From positions 170,585 to 234,584 of the forward strand of contig NZ_QEIG01000013.1 in assembly GCF_014324365.1 (NCBI RefSeq): DNA of 64,000 bases, in the 5' to 3' direction. Of this stretch, positions 42,545 to 51,092 are shown in pieces. The position numbers and the translations under genes were made by a program. The DNA comes from Algoriphagus sp. AK58 (GTDB lineage Bacteria; Bacteroidota; Bacteroidia; Cytophagales; Cyclobacteriaceae). Within the stretch, counting starts at the first letter, position 1. The number at the start of each line of letters is the position of its first letter. The notes below the pieces were generated by a model. It was not told where the DNA came from and did not search any database. It saw nothing but the letters and a program-made list of their open reading frames with translations.

Positions 42545-43292
42545 ACAAGACAGCCAACTTACCTTTTTGATCATATCTGGGACATTTTTATCAGCCTTGA
42601 TGGGGACTTTCATCGTCGCAATGGTTGTTCTCCATCGGCAGCGTCAAGTCCAAAACCGTCAGAAAATCGACAATTTAAAAGCAGAGTACGAGAGAACCAT
42701 TCTGAATATAGAAAATGAAATCCAGCAGGAAACCTTAGCCCACGTAGGTCGGGAACTGCATGATAATATCGGTCAGTTGCTATCTCTGGCAAAACTCAAT
42801 CTCAACTCAGCCAAACCGGAAAAGCAGGCTGAAGGCAAGGAATTCATCAATCAAATCATCAAAGAAGTCCGTGGACTCTCCAAAACTCTCAATCTGGATT
42901 GGGTGGAAGAAATTACCTTGGATGACTTTATCAAACAGCAACTGCAACGAATCGAATCTACCGGGTATTGCCAAACCGTTTTTGATTCTGACCATTCCTT
43001 AAACGAACTTCCAAAAGACAAAAAACTGGTGTTGATCCGGGTCATACAGGAATGTCTCAACAATGCCATTAAACATGCTTCCCCATCCCATATTTCGATT
43101 CGGGTTTTCCAAAATGAAACCTCCAGAAAAATCGAAATTACCGATGATGGGTATGGTTTTGACACTTCAATTCAGTCCTCAGGTAGTGGCATGACCAATC
43201 TCAAAAAACGGATGGAAACCATCGGAGGCAGTTTTTCTCTGTCATCCACCGTCGGAAAAGGCACCCAAATCACATTAAATTTGCCTTTTTAG
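42537..43292 (+). CDS. Sensor histidine kinase, NarX/DesK-like (HisKA_3)
   Basis: The 251-residue kinase has one N-terminal membrane span (about residues 9-32), a coiled segment, and the phosphoacceptor block GRELHDNIGQLLSLAKLNL with His75. The HATPase domain follows with NNAIKHA (N box), TDDGYGFD (G1) and GSGMTNLKKRMETIGG (G2). It lacks a periplasmic sensor domain, which fits a role with the overlapping seven-span protein upstream. The partner response regulator is encoded 71 bp downstream. Confidence 0.9.
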   Translation: MFEQDSQLTFLIISGTFLSALMGTFIVAMVVLHRQRQVQNRQKIDNLKAEYERTILNIENEIQQETLAHVGRELHDNIGQLLSLAKLNLNSAKPEKQAEGKEFINQIIKEVRGLSKTLNLDWVEEITLDDFIKQQLQRIESTGYCQTVFDSDHSLNELPKDKKLVLIRVIQECLNNAIKHASPSHISIRVFQNETSRKIEITDDGYGFDTSIQSSGSGMTNLKKRMETIGGSFSLSSTVGKGTQITLNLPF

Positions 43293-43363
43293 TTAAAGTG
43301 GCCTATTTTCAAAGGCTTTTAAAGATACTTAATCCCACTAACCTCTTTCCAATTTCCTAAAGA

Positions 43364-43990
43364 ATGATCCGAATCGCATTGGCAGATGACCACAAACTCT
43401 TTGCAAAAGGATTGGAGGGTCTGATTGAAGAACATCCAGGATTTGAAGTACTTGGAGTTTTCCCAAACGGGAGAGAGTTGCTGGAATTTTTGGATAAGAA
43501 GGAAGTAGATGTGGTTCTCACAGATCTCAATATGCCAATTGTGGATGGTTTTGGGGTGCTCAAACACAGTAAAAAACATCATCCTCACATCAAGGTGATC
43601 GTACTTTCAATGTATGATGAAGAGAAGATTTTCAAGGAAGCCATGAAAGATGGGGCTGATGCCTTTATCCTCAAGGATGCAGACCCGGACGAATTGATTT
43701 TTACGGTGACCGAAGTATATGAAGGCAGGTATGTGAAAAACTTTGAGCGGGTAATCCAACAGGCCAATCAAAGTCCTTTCTTTGACGCATTCAGAGAAAA
43801 ATATCGGCTATCAAGGAGAGAAACACAAATTCTCAAGATGATCAGCGAAGGAATGATCAATAAAGATATTGCCGAAACCCTCAGCCTAAGCATCCAAACG
43901 GTAGAAACTCACCGAAAAAACATCAATCAAAAACTTCAGATTAATTCCCGAATGGATCTCGTTCACAAGGTTAATGAGATGAATCTATAA
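43364..43990 (+). CDS. LuxR/NarL-type response regulator
   Basis: The 208-residue regulator has a receiver domain (1-120) with acidic pocket Asp8/Asp9, phosphoacceptor Asp54 (VVLTDLNMP) and switch residues Ser/Lys (VLSMYDEE, ILKDAD). The C-terminal LuxR helix-turn-helix reads SRRETQILKMISEGMINKDI, with SLSIQTVETHRKNI as the recognition segment. It is the evident partner of the HisKA_3 kinase upstream. The target genes are unknown. Confidence 0.92.
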   Translation: MIRIALADDHKLFAKGLEGLIEEHPGFEVLGVFPNGRELLEFLDKKEVDVVLTDLNMPIVDGFGVLKHSKKHHPHIKVIVLSMYDEEKIFKEAMKDGADAFILKDADPDELIFTVTEVYEGRYVKNFERVIQQANQSPFFDAFREKYRLSRRETQILKMISEGMINKDIAETLSLSIQTVETHRKNINQKLQINSRMDLVHKVNEMNL

Positions 43991-43998
43991 ACTCCAGT

Positions 43999-45045
43999 AT
44001 GAAATCAACCATTCGGACAGCACTTGTCGGCTACGGATCCGTAGCCGAAAAAATGCACGCACCACTAATCGACATTTGCCCTGACCTAGATTTTGTGGCA
44101 GTAGTAGAACGGCACGGCAACCGATGTGAGGAAAAATTCCCCAAGGTGAGGACGTTCAGAAGTTTGGAAGAGCTTTTGGAGTCAGATCTTGTGGATTTAG
44201 TCTGCATTACTACTCCCAATGAGTTTCATTTCCCTATGGCCAAACAGTGCCTACTGGCAGGAAAACATGTGGTGGTAGATAAACCGGTGACGGTAAATTC
44301 TTGGGAAGCGGAAGAGCTTGAAAGTATAGCCAGCGAAAAGGGATTGATTTGCAGTATTTTCCACAATCGACGATACGACGGTGACTTCCGCACATTACAA
44401 AAATTGGTGTCTGAAAATACGCTTGGAAGACTGGTTTATCTGGAGTCGCATTTCGATCGCTTTAGACCGCAAGTATCAGAAAATTGGAGGGAAAAAGAGG
44501 TGCCCGGAAATGGAATTACCTACGACTTGGGGGTTCATTTGATCGATCAGATTGTAATGCTCTTTGGAGCTCCGGAAAGCATTTTCGCAGATATTCAAAA
44601 ACAGCGGACTAACGCTGTTTCGGATGATTACTTCGATATTTCACTTTTTTATCCTGGCTTCAAAGCAAGGGTAACGGCTGGCGTTTTGGTCAATGTGACC
44701 ACCCCAAAATTTCTCCTTTTGGGAGAAAAAGGAAGCTACCAGAAGTATTTCCTAGACGTACAGGAACAGGCTTTCAAAGATGGTCGAAAGCCTGAAGGCA
44801 CAGATTGGGGTGTGGATCCTGAGGAGCGATGGGGAAAACTATACCTGGAAAACGAAACCCGCTCATTGCCTACCGAGCGTGGTGACTATCGGATTTTTTA
44901 TCAAAATATAGCAGACGCCATTCTTGGCAAAGCCAATCTGGAAGTCACTTTGGATCAGGCTACTTCGGTATTGAAACTGATTGAATCCTCATTCAAGTCC
45001 GCCAAAGAAGGAAGAAAAATCTCCAGAGAAGAAGGTAAATGGTAG
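43999..45045 (+). CDS. Gfo/Idh/MocA family oxidoreductase
   Basis: The 348-residue protein has an N-terminal NAD(P)-binding fold (TALVGYGSVAEKMHAPLI) and the family's DKPVTVNSWEAEELE segment (around residues 93-108) with the catalytic Lys in KPV. The C-terminal domain (SHFDRFRPQV, NGITYDLGVHLIDQIV) is typical of sugar and inositol dehydrogenases of this family. It starts 8 bp after the response regulator but is probably a metabolic gene only loosely connected with it. The substrate cannot be inferred. Confidence 0.88.
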   Translation: MKSTIRTALVGYGSVAEKMHAPLIDICPDLDFVAVVERHGNRCEEKFPKVRTFRSLEELLESDLVDLVCITTPNEFHFPMAKQCLLAGKHVVVDKPVTVNSWEAEELESIASEKGLICSIFHNRRYDGDFRTLQKLVSENTLGRLVYLESHFDRFRPQVSENWREKEVPGNGITYDLGVHLIDQIVMLFGAPESIFADIQKQRTNAVSDDYFDISLFYPGFKARVTAGVLVNVTTPKFLLLGEKGSYQKYFLDVQEQAFKDGRKPEGTDWGVDPEERWGKLYLENETRSLPTERGDYRIFYQNIADAILGKANLEVTLDQATSVLKLIESSFKSAKEGRKISREEGKW

Positions 45046-45105
45046 GATGGATTGGCTTGAAGTTTGTCAAACGACAAATTGAAACCAATTTTACATTTAG
45101 CTATT

Positions 45106-45543
45106 ATGAAAAAGCTTCTTTTCTCATTATTCCTTTTCATGGGAATTGTTACACTGGCCGAAGCTCAGGTAAGCGCCGGTATAAATTTTCAAAACACCCG
45201 GACTTTCATCACTGTCGGTTCCGACACAGACAAGGAATTCTTTGGTGAGGGTCGTCTAGGTTTAGGTGATGACCTTGGGCTTGAGCTGATGGGGGGATAC
45301 AATTTTGTCCGTAAAAGTGAAGTGAATGCCTATTTCGGATTTGGGCTTGGTCTGTTTGGTGACCACCACCGAAATCATAAACATGATCACGATGATGTTT
45401 ATCTCGCGATTCCATTTGGTGTACTGATCAAGCCTTTTGACAACAAGAATTTTGGATTCCTTATCGAAGCTGCTCCGGTCTTCGCAGATAATCATGATGG
45501 CTATCTCAGGGGAGGAATCGGATTCAAATACACCTTTAGATAG
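45106..45543 (+). CDS. Small outer-membrane beta-barrel-like protein
   Basis: The start is the ATG at 45106, where a clear signal peptide begins (MKKLLFSLFLFMGIVTLAEA); the longer reading lacks sense. The mature part of about 125 residues alternates polar and aromatic residues with glycines (GLELMGGYNFVRKSEVNAYF) and ends KYTFR, like small OmpA/OprG-type barrels. A His/Asp-rich loop (DHHRNHKHDHDD) could bind metal. TACATTTA just upstream may be its -7 box. Function is unknown. Confidence 0.6.
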   Translation: MKKLLFSLFLFMGIVTLAEAQVSAGINFQNTRTFITVGSDTDKEFFGEGRLGLGDDLGLELMGGYNFVRKSEVNAYFGFGLGLFGDHHRNHKHDHDDVYLAIPFGVLIKPFDNKNFGFLIEAAPVFADNHDGYLRGGIGFKYTFR

Positions 45544-45643
45544 TTTTGACCAAATGCGCCTTTTGCCCACATTTCCACAAGGATTGTGGTTTTTTTTTGA
45601 AAAAAAATAAATTAATCCATTTTTTACCTGTTCTTGTTCATCA

Positions 45644-45672
45644 TTTGAAATCAATTTGTTTCCTTATTTTTG
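45644..45672 (+). promoter_or_regulatory. Consensus promoter of the glycyl-tRNA synthetase gene
   Basis: TTTG at 45644-45647, 17 bp, then TATTTTTG at 45665-45672 is a full match to the Bacteroidota consensus. The -7 box ends 6 nt before the ATG at 45679, so the start point should fall at or beside the start codon. Confidence 0.65.
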
Positions 45673-45678
45673 CGGCCT

Positions 45679-47145
45679 ATGGCAAAGACAGAAACCCCGG
45701 GCGAAAACGCCCAATTGAAAGATATTATTTCCCATGCCAAAGAGTATGGCTTTGTGTACCCAAGTTCGGAAATCTACGACGGCCTGCAGGCAGTGTATGA
45801 CTACGGGGCTTATGGGGTCGAACTGAAAAACAACCTCAAGCGCCTCTGGTGGGAAACCATGACTCGCGTCCACGACAACATTGTCGGCATAGACGCGGCG
45901 ATTTTTATGCATCCCACCACTTGGAAAGCTTCCGGTCACGTGGACTCCTTCAACGATCCCATGATCGACAACAAGGACAGCAAAAAGCGCTACCGTGCCG
46001 ATGTCTTGGTAGAAGAGCACGCTGCCAAGTTGGAAAATGAAGGCCAAGTCGAAAAAGCAAGATCGCTGACCGCTGCTCTAGCAAGATTGCTGGAAGCCGA
46101 AGACCTAGCCGGTGTCCGCGATTTGATCACTAATGAAGGCATCAAATGCCCGATCTCCGGTACCTCCAACTGGACCGATGTCCGTCAGTTTAACCTGATG
46201 TTTTCTACCCAAGTAGGTTCGGTAGCCGAAGATGCATCTACGATTTACCTGCGTCCTGAAACGGCTCAAGGTATTTTTGTCAACTTCCTGAATGTGCAGA
46301 AAACGGCCCGAATGAAAGTTCCTTTCGGTATCGCCCAAATTGGAAAAGCCTTCCGAAACGAGATCGTAGCGCGCCAATTTATCTTCAGAATGCGTGAATT
46401 CGAGCAAATGGAGATGCAATTCTTCGTTCGCCCTGGTACCGAGCTCGACTGGTATCAGAAGTGGGCCGATACGCGGATGAGATGGCATTTGGCTTTGGGT
46501 ACGCCTGCGGCAAAGCTCCGCAAACATGACCACGAGAAATTGGCTCACTATGCCAATGCCGCCATGGATATCGAATTTGAGTTTCCGTTTGGATTCAAAG
46601 AAGTGGAAGGAATCCACTCCAGAACAGATTTCGACTTGAAATCGCACCAAGAATACTCCAAGAAAAAGCAGCAATACTTCGATCCGGAGATCAACCAAAA
46701 TTACATCCCCTACGTGATCGAGACTTCGATCGGAGCAGATCGCTTGTTCTTGTTAACGCTTTGCAACGCTTACACAGAGGAGAAAACGGAAGAAAAGAGC
46801 AGAACTTACCTGAAATTCCATCCGGCAATTGCCCCTGTGAAGGCGGCCATTCTTCCGATCGTAAAAAAAGACGGCTTACCAGAGAAAGCACAGGAAATCG
46901 TGGATGCCTTGAAATACGACTTCAACATCATTTATGAAGATTCCGGATCGATTGGCAAGCGTTATACCCGTCAGGATTTGATCGGTACGCCATTCTGTAT
47001 CGCCGTGGATCATCAGACTTTGGAAGATAATACCGTGACCATCCGTCATCGGGATACCACCGAGCAGGAACGTGTTGCCATCGCTGAGCTTCATGGTCGA
47101 ATTGCCGAGGCGACGAGCTTTAGAAGGATTTTTGAGAAGATTTAA
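45679..47145 (+). CDS. glyS: Glycine--tRNA ligase (dimeric, eukaryote/archaea-like type)
   Basis: I place the start at the ATG at 45679 (488 residues); the TTG at 45670 is part of the -7 box. It is a class II synthetase of the homodimeric type: YGFVYPSSEIYDGLQAVYDYG near the start, motif 2 region AFRNEIVARQFIFRMREFEQM, GADRLFLLTL (motif 3 Arg), and an anticodon-binding domain at about 375-488. It charges tRNA-Gly with glycine. A strong terminator follows the gene. Confidence 0.95.
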   Translation: MAKTETPGENAQLKDIISHAKEYGFVYPSSEIYDGLQAVYDYGAYGVELKNNLKRLWWETMTRVHDNIVGIDAAIFMHPTTWKASGHVDSFNDPMIDNKDSKKRYRADVLVEEHAAKLENEGQVEKARSLTAALARLLEAEDLAGVRDLITNEGIKCPISGTSNWTDVRQFNLMFSTQVGSVAEDASTIYLRPETAQGIFVNFLNVQKTARMKVPFGIAQIGKAFRNEIVARQFIFRMREFEQMEMQFFVRPGTELDWYQKWADTRMRWHLALGTPAAKLRKHDHEKLAHYANAAMDIEFEFPFGFKEVEGIHSRTDFDLKSHQEYSKKKQQYFDPEINQNYIPYVIETSIGADRLFLLTLCNAYTEEKTEEKSRTYLKFHPAIAPVKAAILPIVKKDGLPEKAQEIVDALKYDFNIIYEDSGSIGKRYTRQDLIGTPFCIAVDHQTLEDNTVTIRHRDTTEQERVAIAELHGRIAEATSFRRIFEKI

Positions 47146-47176
47146 TGACCGATGTCGGGTGTCCGATGTCCGATTT

Positions 47177-47212
47177 AAAAAGCCGCCAGAATTGAGTTTC
47201 TGGCGGCTTTTG
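47177..47212 (+). terminator. Rho-independent terminator after glyS
   Basis: AAAAAGCCGCCAGAA and TTCTGGCGGCTTTT form a strong GC-rich stem with A and T flanks. It can serve the convergent DUF6702 gene too. Confidence 0.85.
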
Positions 47213-47241
47213 TCTTGCTTCTTGTCTCTAATCTCTTGTCT

Positions 47242-47730
47242 CTAAAACTCAACCTTCCCCTTTTCTTTTCCCTCTCCCAACAGCAGGCTGCGAGGCGACT
47301 TCGATTGGGCGTAGACATGGACGATGTTCTGTTGCCCTTCGAAGTCCTTCATTAGTAGGGTATTTTGAACCTCTACACTTTTAGGCATTTCTGCCACGGA
47401 TGACTCCAGGTAAAACCATGCCGCGTCCTCTTCCACCTCATAGCCTAGGTAAGTCAGGGTCACCGATTTTCCATTGACCCATACCTGATTGTGCTTGAGC
47501 AAGTAGGTTTTGACTTGGCTTTCCAGTTTGGCTTTATCCTTGGGCTTGAGAAAATCCACTTTTTCCTTAAACTCATTGCCCAAGGCCACTTCTAAATCAT
47601 CCCAAAAGATCTTCTGAGCAATCTCCATTTTCTTGCTTTCGGGATTGTACCGCATTTCGGTCAGGGAGATAAAAAAGGGATGAAGTCCGGTCATCCACGC
47701 AGCCATGACGAAAATGTAAACAAGTTGCAT
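47242..47730 (-). CDS. DUF6702-family protein
   Basis: This 162-residue protein has an N-terminal hydrophobic signal (LVYIFVMAAWMTGLHPFFIS) followed by LTEMRYNPESKKMEIAQKIFWDDLE, a pattern I recall for DUF6702, a Bacteroidota family with no established function. It is divergent from a HupE/UreJ-like gene and close to an M1 peptidase gene, an arrangement I recall as recurrent. It is probably periplasmic. Involvement in metal handling is suggested only by the HupE neighbour. Confidence 0.65.
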   Translation of the reverse strand: MQLVYIFVMAAWMTGLHPFFISLTEMRYNPESKKMEIAQKIFWDDLEVALGNEFKEKVDFLKPKDKAKLESQVKTYLLKHNQVWVNGKSVTLTYLGYEVEEDAAWFYLESSVAEMPKSVEVQNTLLMKDFEGQQNIVHVYAQSKSPRSLLLGEGKEKGKVEF

Positions 47731-47812
47731 TTAGAAGAGAGATTTAGATTTTTGTGAGAATTATCCTGTATTATTGCCCGCAAATTAACTCTTTTAGAAG
47801 CATCACCCGAAT

Positions 47813-48391
47813 ATGACTTCATTTGAACTTTACTTCAAATTAGGACTACAGCACATTCTGGATATAAACGGTTTTGATCACATCCTGTTTGTACTTGCCC
47901 TTTGTGCCGTGTATGTGGCAAGAGATTGGGCTAAAATCCTGATTTTGGTCACTGCCTTTACCATCGGACATTCCCTGACCCTGGCTTTGGCTACCTTCAA
48001 TATCATTCAGGTACGCTCTGATGTCATTGAATTTCTGATTCCGGTCACGATTGCCATCACGGCTTTGGTCACCATTTTCAAGCCAAAACCAAGCTCCGGC
48101 AAGGGGGTTCAGCTGAATTACTTTTTTGCAGTTTTCTTCGGATTGATTCACGGGCTTGGATTTTCCAACTACCTCAAGGAGCTTTTGGGAAAAGAGGCTG
48201 CCATTTTCCAACCCCTTTTGGCATTTAACATTGGTCTGGAAGTAGGCCAAATTGTAATCGTTGCCTCCTATCTACTGCTTAGCTCTTTGCTCAGTCTGGC
48301 GGGGGTAAACCGTAAAGAATGGACGCTGATTGTTTCCGCATTTGTCTTGGGAATAGCCTGCATGCTGATGCTGGAGACCAAATTTTGGTAA
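47813..48391 (+). CDS. HupE/UreJ-family membrane protein
   Basis: The 192-residue protein has about six membrane spans and the family motif in GLQHILDINGFDHILFVLAL (His and Asp-His ligands) plus FFGLIHGLGFSNYL. HupE/UreJ proteins are nickel or cobalt permeases, but the Bacteroidota branch next to DUF6702 has not to my knowledge been tested and no hydrogenase or urease genes are nearby. Its gene starts 82 bp from the divergent DUF6702 gene, leaving room for a shared regulatory region. Confidence 0.8.
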   Translation: MTSFELYFKLGLQHILDINGFDHILFVLALCAVYVARDWAKILILVTAFTIGHSLTLALATFNIIQVRSDVIEFLIPVTIAITALVTIFKPKPSSGKGVQLNYFFAVFFGLIHGLGFSNYLKELLGKEAAIFQPLLAFNIGLEVGQIVIVASYLLLSSLLSLAGVNRKEWTLIVSAFVLGIACMLMLETKFW

Positions 48392-48464
48392 AAAATTACC
48401 ACCCAAAACAGAATTGCTTTCTCTATGGTTACCAATTCCTTATTTAGAATCTGATTAGACCTGA

Positions 48465-50801
48465 ATGTATATGATGAAAAAATTACTGGCTATTGCAGCG
48501 ATAGGGTTGGCAGGAATTTCTCCTGCACTTGCTCAGCATACCGAGCAAAACCACGCGGTTAGATTTGAGCAGCTTGGCACCATGCTCCGTACGCCCAACG
48601 TGTACCGTACTGCCTCAGGTGCTCCGGGACACATGTATTGGCAGCAACAAGCCAACTACGTGATCGATGTCGAGCTCAATGATGACAATCAGTCCATCAA
48701 AGGCTCCGAAACAATCACTTACATCAACAACTCCCCAGATCAACTGACCTATCTCTGGATCCAACTCGATCAGAACAATAGAAGCAAGGATTCTGATACC
48801 CCCAAAGTGACTGAATCCAGCATTACTCCCCGCATGAGCTTGCGTCAGCTCGAAGGAATTCTCTGGCATTCGGAAGACTACGATCTGAAAATCCTTTCTA
48901 TCAAGGACGCTTCTGGTAAGCCCCTCAACGTTGCCATCAACAAAACGATGATGCGCGTGGACCTTCCTCAACCTTTGAAAGCAGGGGAAACCTTTTCCTT
49001 CTCCATCGACTGGAGCTTTAATATCCACGACCGTGTAGGATTCATCGGTGGACGCCCGGGTTATGAGTTTTTCCCCAAAGACGGCAACTACCTCTACACC
49101 ATGGCCGAGTGGTTTCCACGCATGGCGGTGTACTCTGACTTCGAAGGCTGGCAGAATAAGCAGTTCCTCGGTTCTGGTGAATTTGCCTTGACCTTTGGTA
49201 ACTACGAAGTGCGGATCACCGTGCCTGCAGATCACATGGTCGGTGCTACTGGCGTACTTCAAAATCCGGAAGAAGTGCTTTCTGCTACCGAACTCGAACG
49301 CTGGAATAAGGCAAAGCAGACCTACGATAAGCCAGTGATCATCCGTACGCAAGCTGAGGCTGAAGCGCTGGAAAAGAAAAAAGCTACTGGAAAAAAGACC
49401 TGGATTTTCAAAGCTGAAAATGTGCGTGATTTTGCCTGGACTTCTTCCCGAAAGTTTATCTGGGATGCCATGGCGGTGAAGCTTGCAGGAAAAGACGTAA
49501 TGGCCATGTCCTATTATGGCAAAGAAGGCAACCCTCTTTGGGAGCAGTATTCTACTCGAGTAGTGGCACATACCCTGAAATCTTACTCGGCTCACTCATT
49601 TGACTATCCTTATCCGGTTGCTATCTCCGTAGAGGCAAGCAATGGTATGGAATACCCGATGATTTGCTTCAATTATGGCCGTCCGGATGCTGACGGAACC
49701 TACTCTGATGCGATCAAATACGGCATGATCTCCGTGATCATTCACGAGGTTGGCCACAACTTCTTCCCGATGATCGTCAATTCTGATGAGCGTCAGTGGA
49801 CTTGGATGGATGAGGGCTTGAATACCTTCATGCAGTTTATGGCAGAGCAGGAGTGGGACCGAAATTACCCATCTCGCAGAGGTCCGGCACATAAGATCGT
49901 ACCCTACATGAGAAGCGAAAAGCACCTGCTCGAGCCGATCATGACCAACTCCGAAAACATCATTCAATTTGGAGCTAATGCTTATGCCAAGCCTGCCACT
50001 GCGCTAAATATTCTACGTGAGACCGTAATGGGCCGCGAGCTGTTTGACTTTGCGTTCAAGGAATATTCGAGAAGGTGGATGTTTAAGCACCCAACTCCTG
50101 ATGACTTCTTCCGCACCATGGAAGATGCCTCTGCCGTGGATCTGGATTGGTTCTGGAGAGGTTGGTTCTACGGTACTGAGCCGGTTGATATTTCCATCGA
50201 AAATGTGAGCTGGTACAAGTTGGAAAACCGTACTCCTGCTCAGAAAAAGGCCGCTGCCAAGGAGGAATTTGACCGCGAAGAAACCTATATCTCTAAGGAA
50301 TTTAATAAAACAGATGTAGCCCAGACGGTAGTAGAAGCCGATCCGGCCACCCGAGATTTCTACAACAGCTACAATCCGTTTACGGTGACACCCGAAGATG
50401 AAGAAGCTTACAAAAAATTCATGGCTAACCTGACAGAAAAAGAGAAGGCTTTGCTAAACAGCAACATGAACTTTTACGAGATGACCTTCAAAAACGTGGG
50501 CGGTCTGGTGATGCCATTGATCATTGAGTTCCACTATGCTGACGGCACCTCCGAAATCGAGCGGATTCCTGCCGAGATCTGGAGAAAAAATGAATCTCAG
50601 GTAACCAAGGTTTTTGCCAAGCAAAAGGAAGTGGTTCGATTTGTCCTGGATCCTAAGCGGGAGACTGCCGATATCGACGAAAACAGCAACTATTGGCCAA
50701 GACAATATCAACCGACCCGATTTGAACTCTTCAAAGGAGGAGGCGGAGTAAGAGGCGCTTCTATCGGAGACAATCCGATGAAAAAGGCGCAGAAGAAGTA
50801 A
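48465..50801 (+). CDS. Secreted M1-family metallopeptidase
   Basis: The 778-residue protein has a signal peptide (ending SPALAQ) and an M1 catalytic domain with HEVGHNFFP (His427, Glu428, His431) and the third ligand Glu450 in WMDEGLNTF, at the standard 18-residue spacing. NGMEYPM replaces the usual GxMEN exopeptidase motif, as is common in this bacterial group. The C-terminal part (about 560-778) is family-specific. It is probably periplasmic and degrades peptides. The start could be either of two close ATGs (48465 or 48471). Confidence 0.9.
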   Translation: MYMMKKLLAIAAIGLAGISPALAQHTEQNHAVRFEQLGTMLRTPNVYRTASGAPGHMYWQQQANYVIDVELNDDNQSIKGSETITYINNSPDQLTYLWIQLDQNNRSKDSDTPKVTESSITPRMSLRQLEGILWHSEDYDLKILSIKDASGKPLNVAINKTMMRVDLPQPLKAGETFSFSIDWSFNIHDRVGFIGGRPGYEFFPKDGNYLYTMAEWFPRMAVYSDFEGWQNKQFLGSGEFALTFGNYEVRITVPADHMVGATGVLQNPEEVLSATELERWNKAKQTYDKPVIIRTQAEAEALEKKKATGKKTWIFKAENVRDFAWTSSRKFIWDAMAVKLAGKDVMAMSYYGKEGNPLWEQYSTRVVAHTLKSYSAHSFDYPYPVAISVEASNGMEYPMICFNYGRPDADGTYSDAIKYGMISVIIHEVGHNFFPMIVNSDERQWTWMDEGLNTFMQFMAEQEWDRNYPSRRGPAHKIVPYMRSEKHLLEPIMTNSENIIQFGANAYAKPATALNILRETVMGRELFDFAFKEYSRRWMFKHPTPDDFFRTMEDASAVDLDWFWRGWFYGTEPVDISIENVSWYKLENRTPAQKKAAAKEEFDREETYISKEFNKTDVAQTVVEADPATRDFYNSYNPFTVTPEDEEAYKKFMANLTEKEKALLNSNMNFYEMTFKNVGGLVMPLIIEFHYADGTSEIERIPAEIWRKNESQVTKVFAKQKEVVRFVLDPKRETADIDENSNYWPRQYQPTRFELFKGGGGVRGASIGDNPMKKAQKK

Positions 50802-50881
50802 GAAGTTGGAAGACGGGATACCGAAGACAATAGAGATAACCAGTTCAAATATCTATCAGTTCTGGCTGATTCCATTAAGAT

Positions 50882-50917
50882 AAAAAGCCCTGAGGGAAAA
50901 TTCCTTCGGGGCTTTTT
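50882..50917 (+). terminator. Rho-independent terminator after M1 peptidase gene
   Basis: AAAAAGCCCTGAGGG pairs with TTCGGGGCTTTTTT across a short loop, with a T-run at the end. Confidence 0.8.
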
Positions 50918-50924
50918 TGGATTT

Positions 50925-50959
50925 AGACCTGTCAGGTTTTGAAAATCTGGCAGGTCTCC
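50925..50959. repeat. AGACCTG palindromic repeat, copy 1
   Basis: AGACCTGTCAGGTTTTGAAA followed by ATCTGGCAGGTCT is a nested palindrome. The same sequence recurs at 54090-54123. Confidence 0.7.
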
Positions 50960-51092
50960 TCCCCTCCGGCATCTATTATCGGGTGAAAATTACCTGATCG
51001 ATCCAAGCCCTATTTGAATGGGATAGAAGCCAAGGCTTTTTAATCTAAATTGGAAATCAGATCAACCCCTCAAACCCTAAAAACCTAGCATT

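Noticed and set aside
48615..49595. Minus-strand ORF of 326 residues
   Set aside because: It is antisense to the M1 peptidase gene and contains no recognisable domain.
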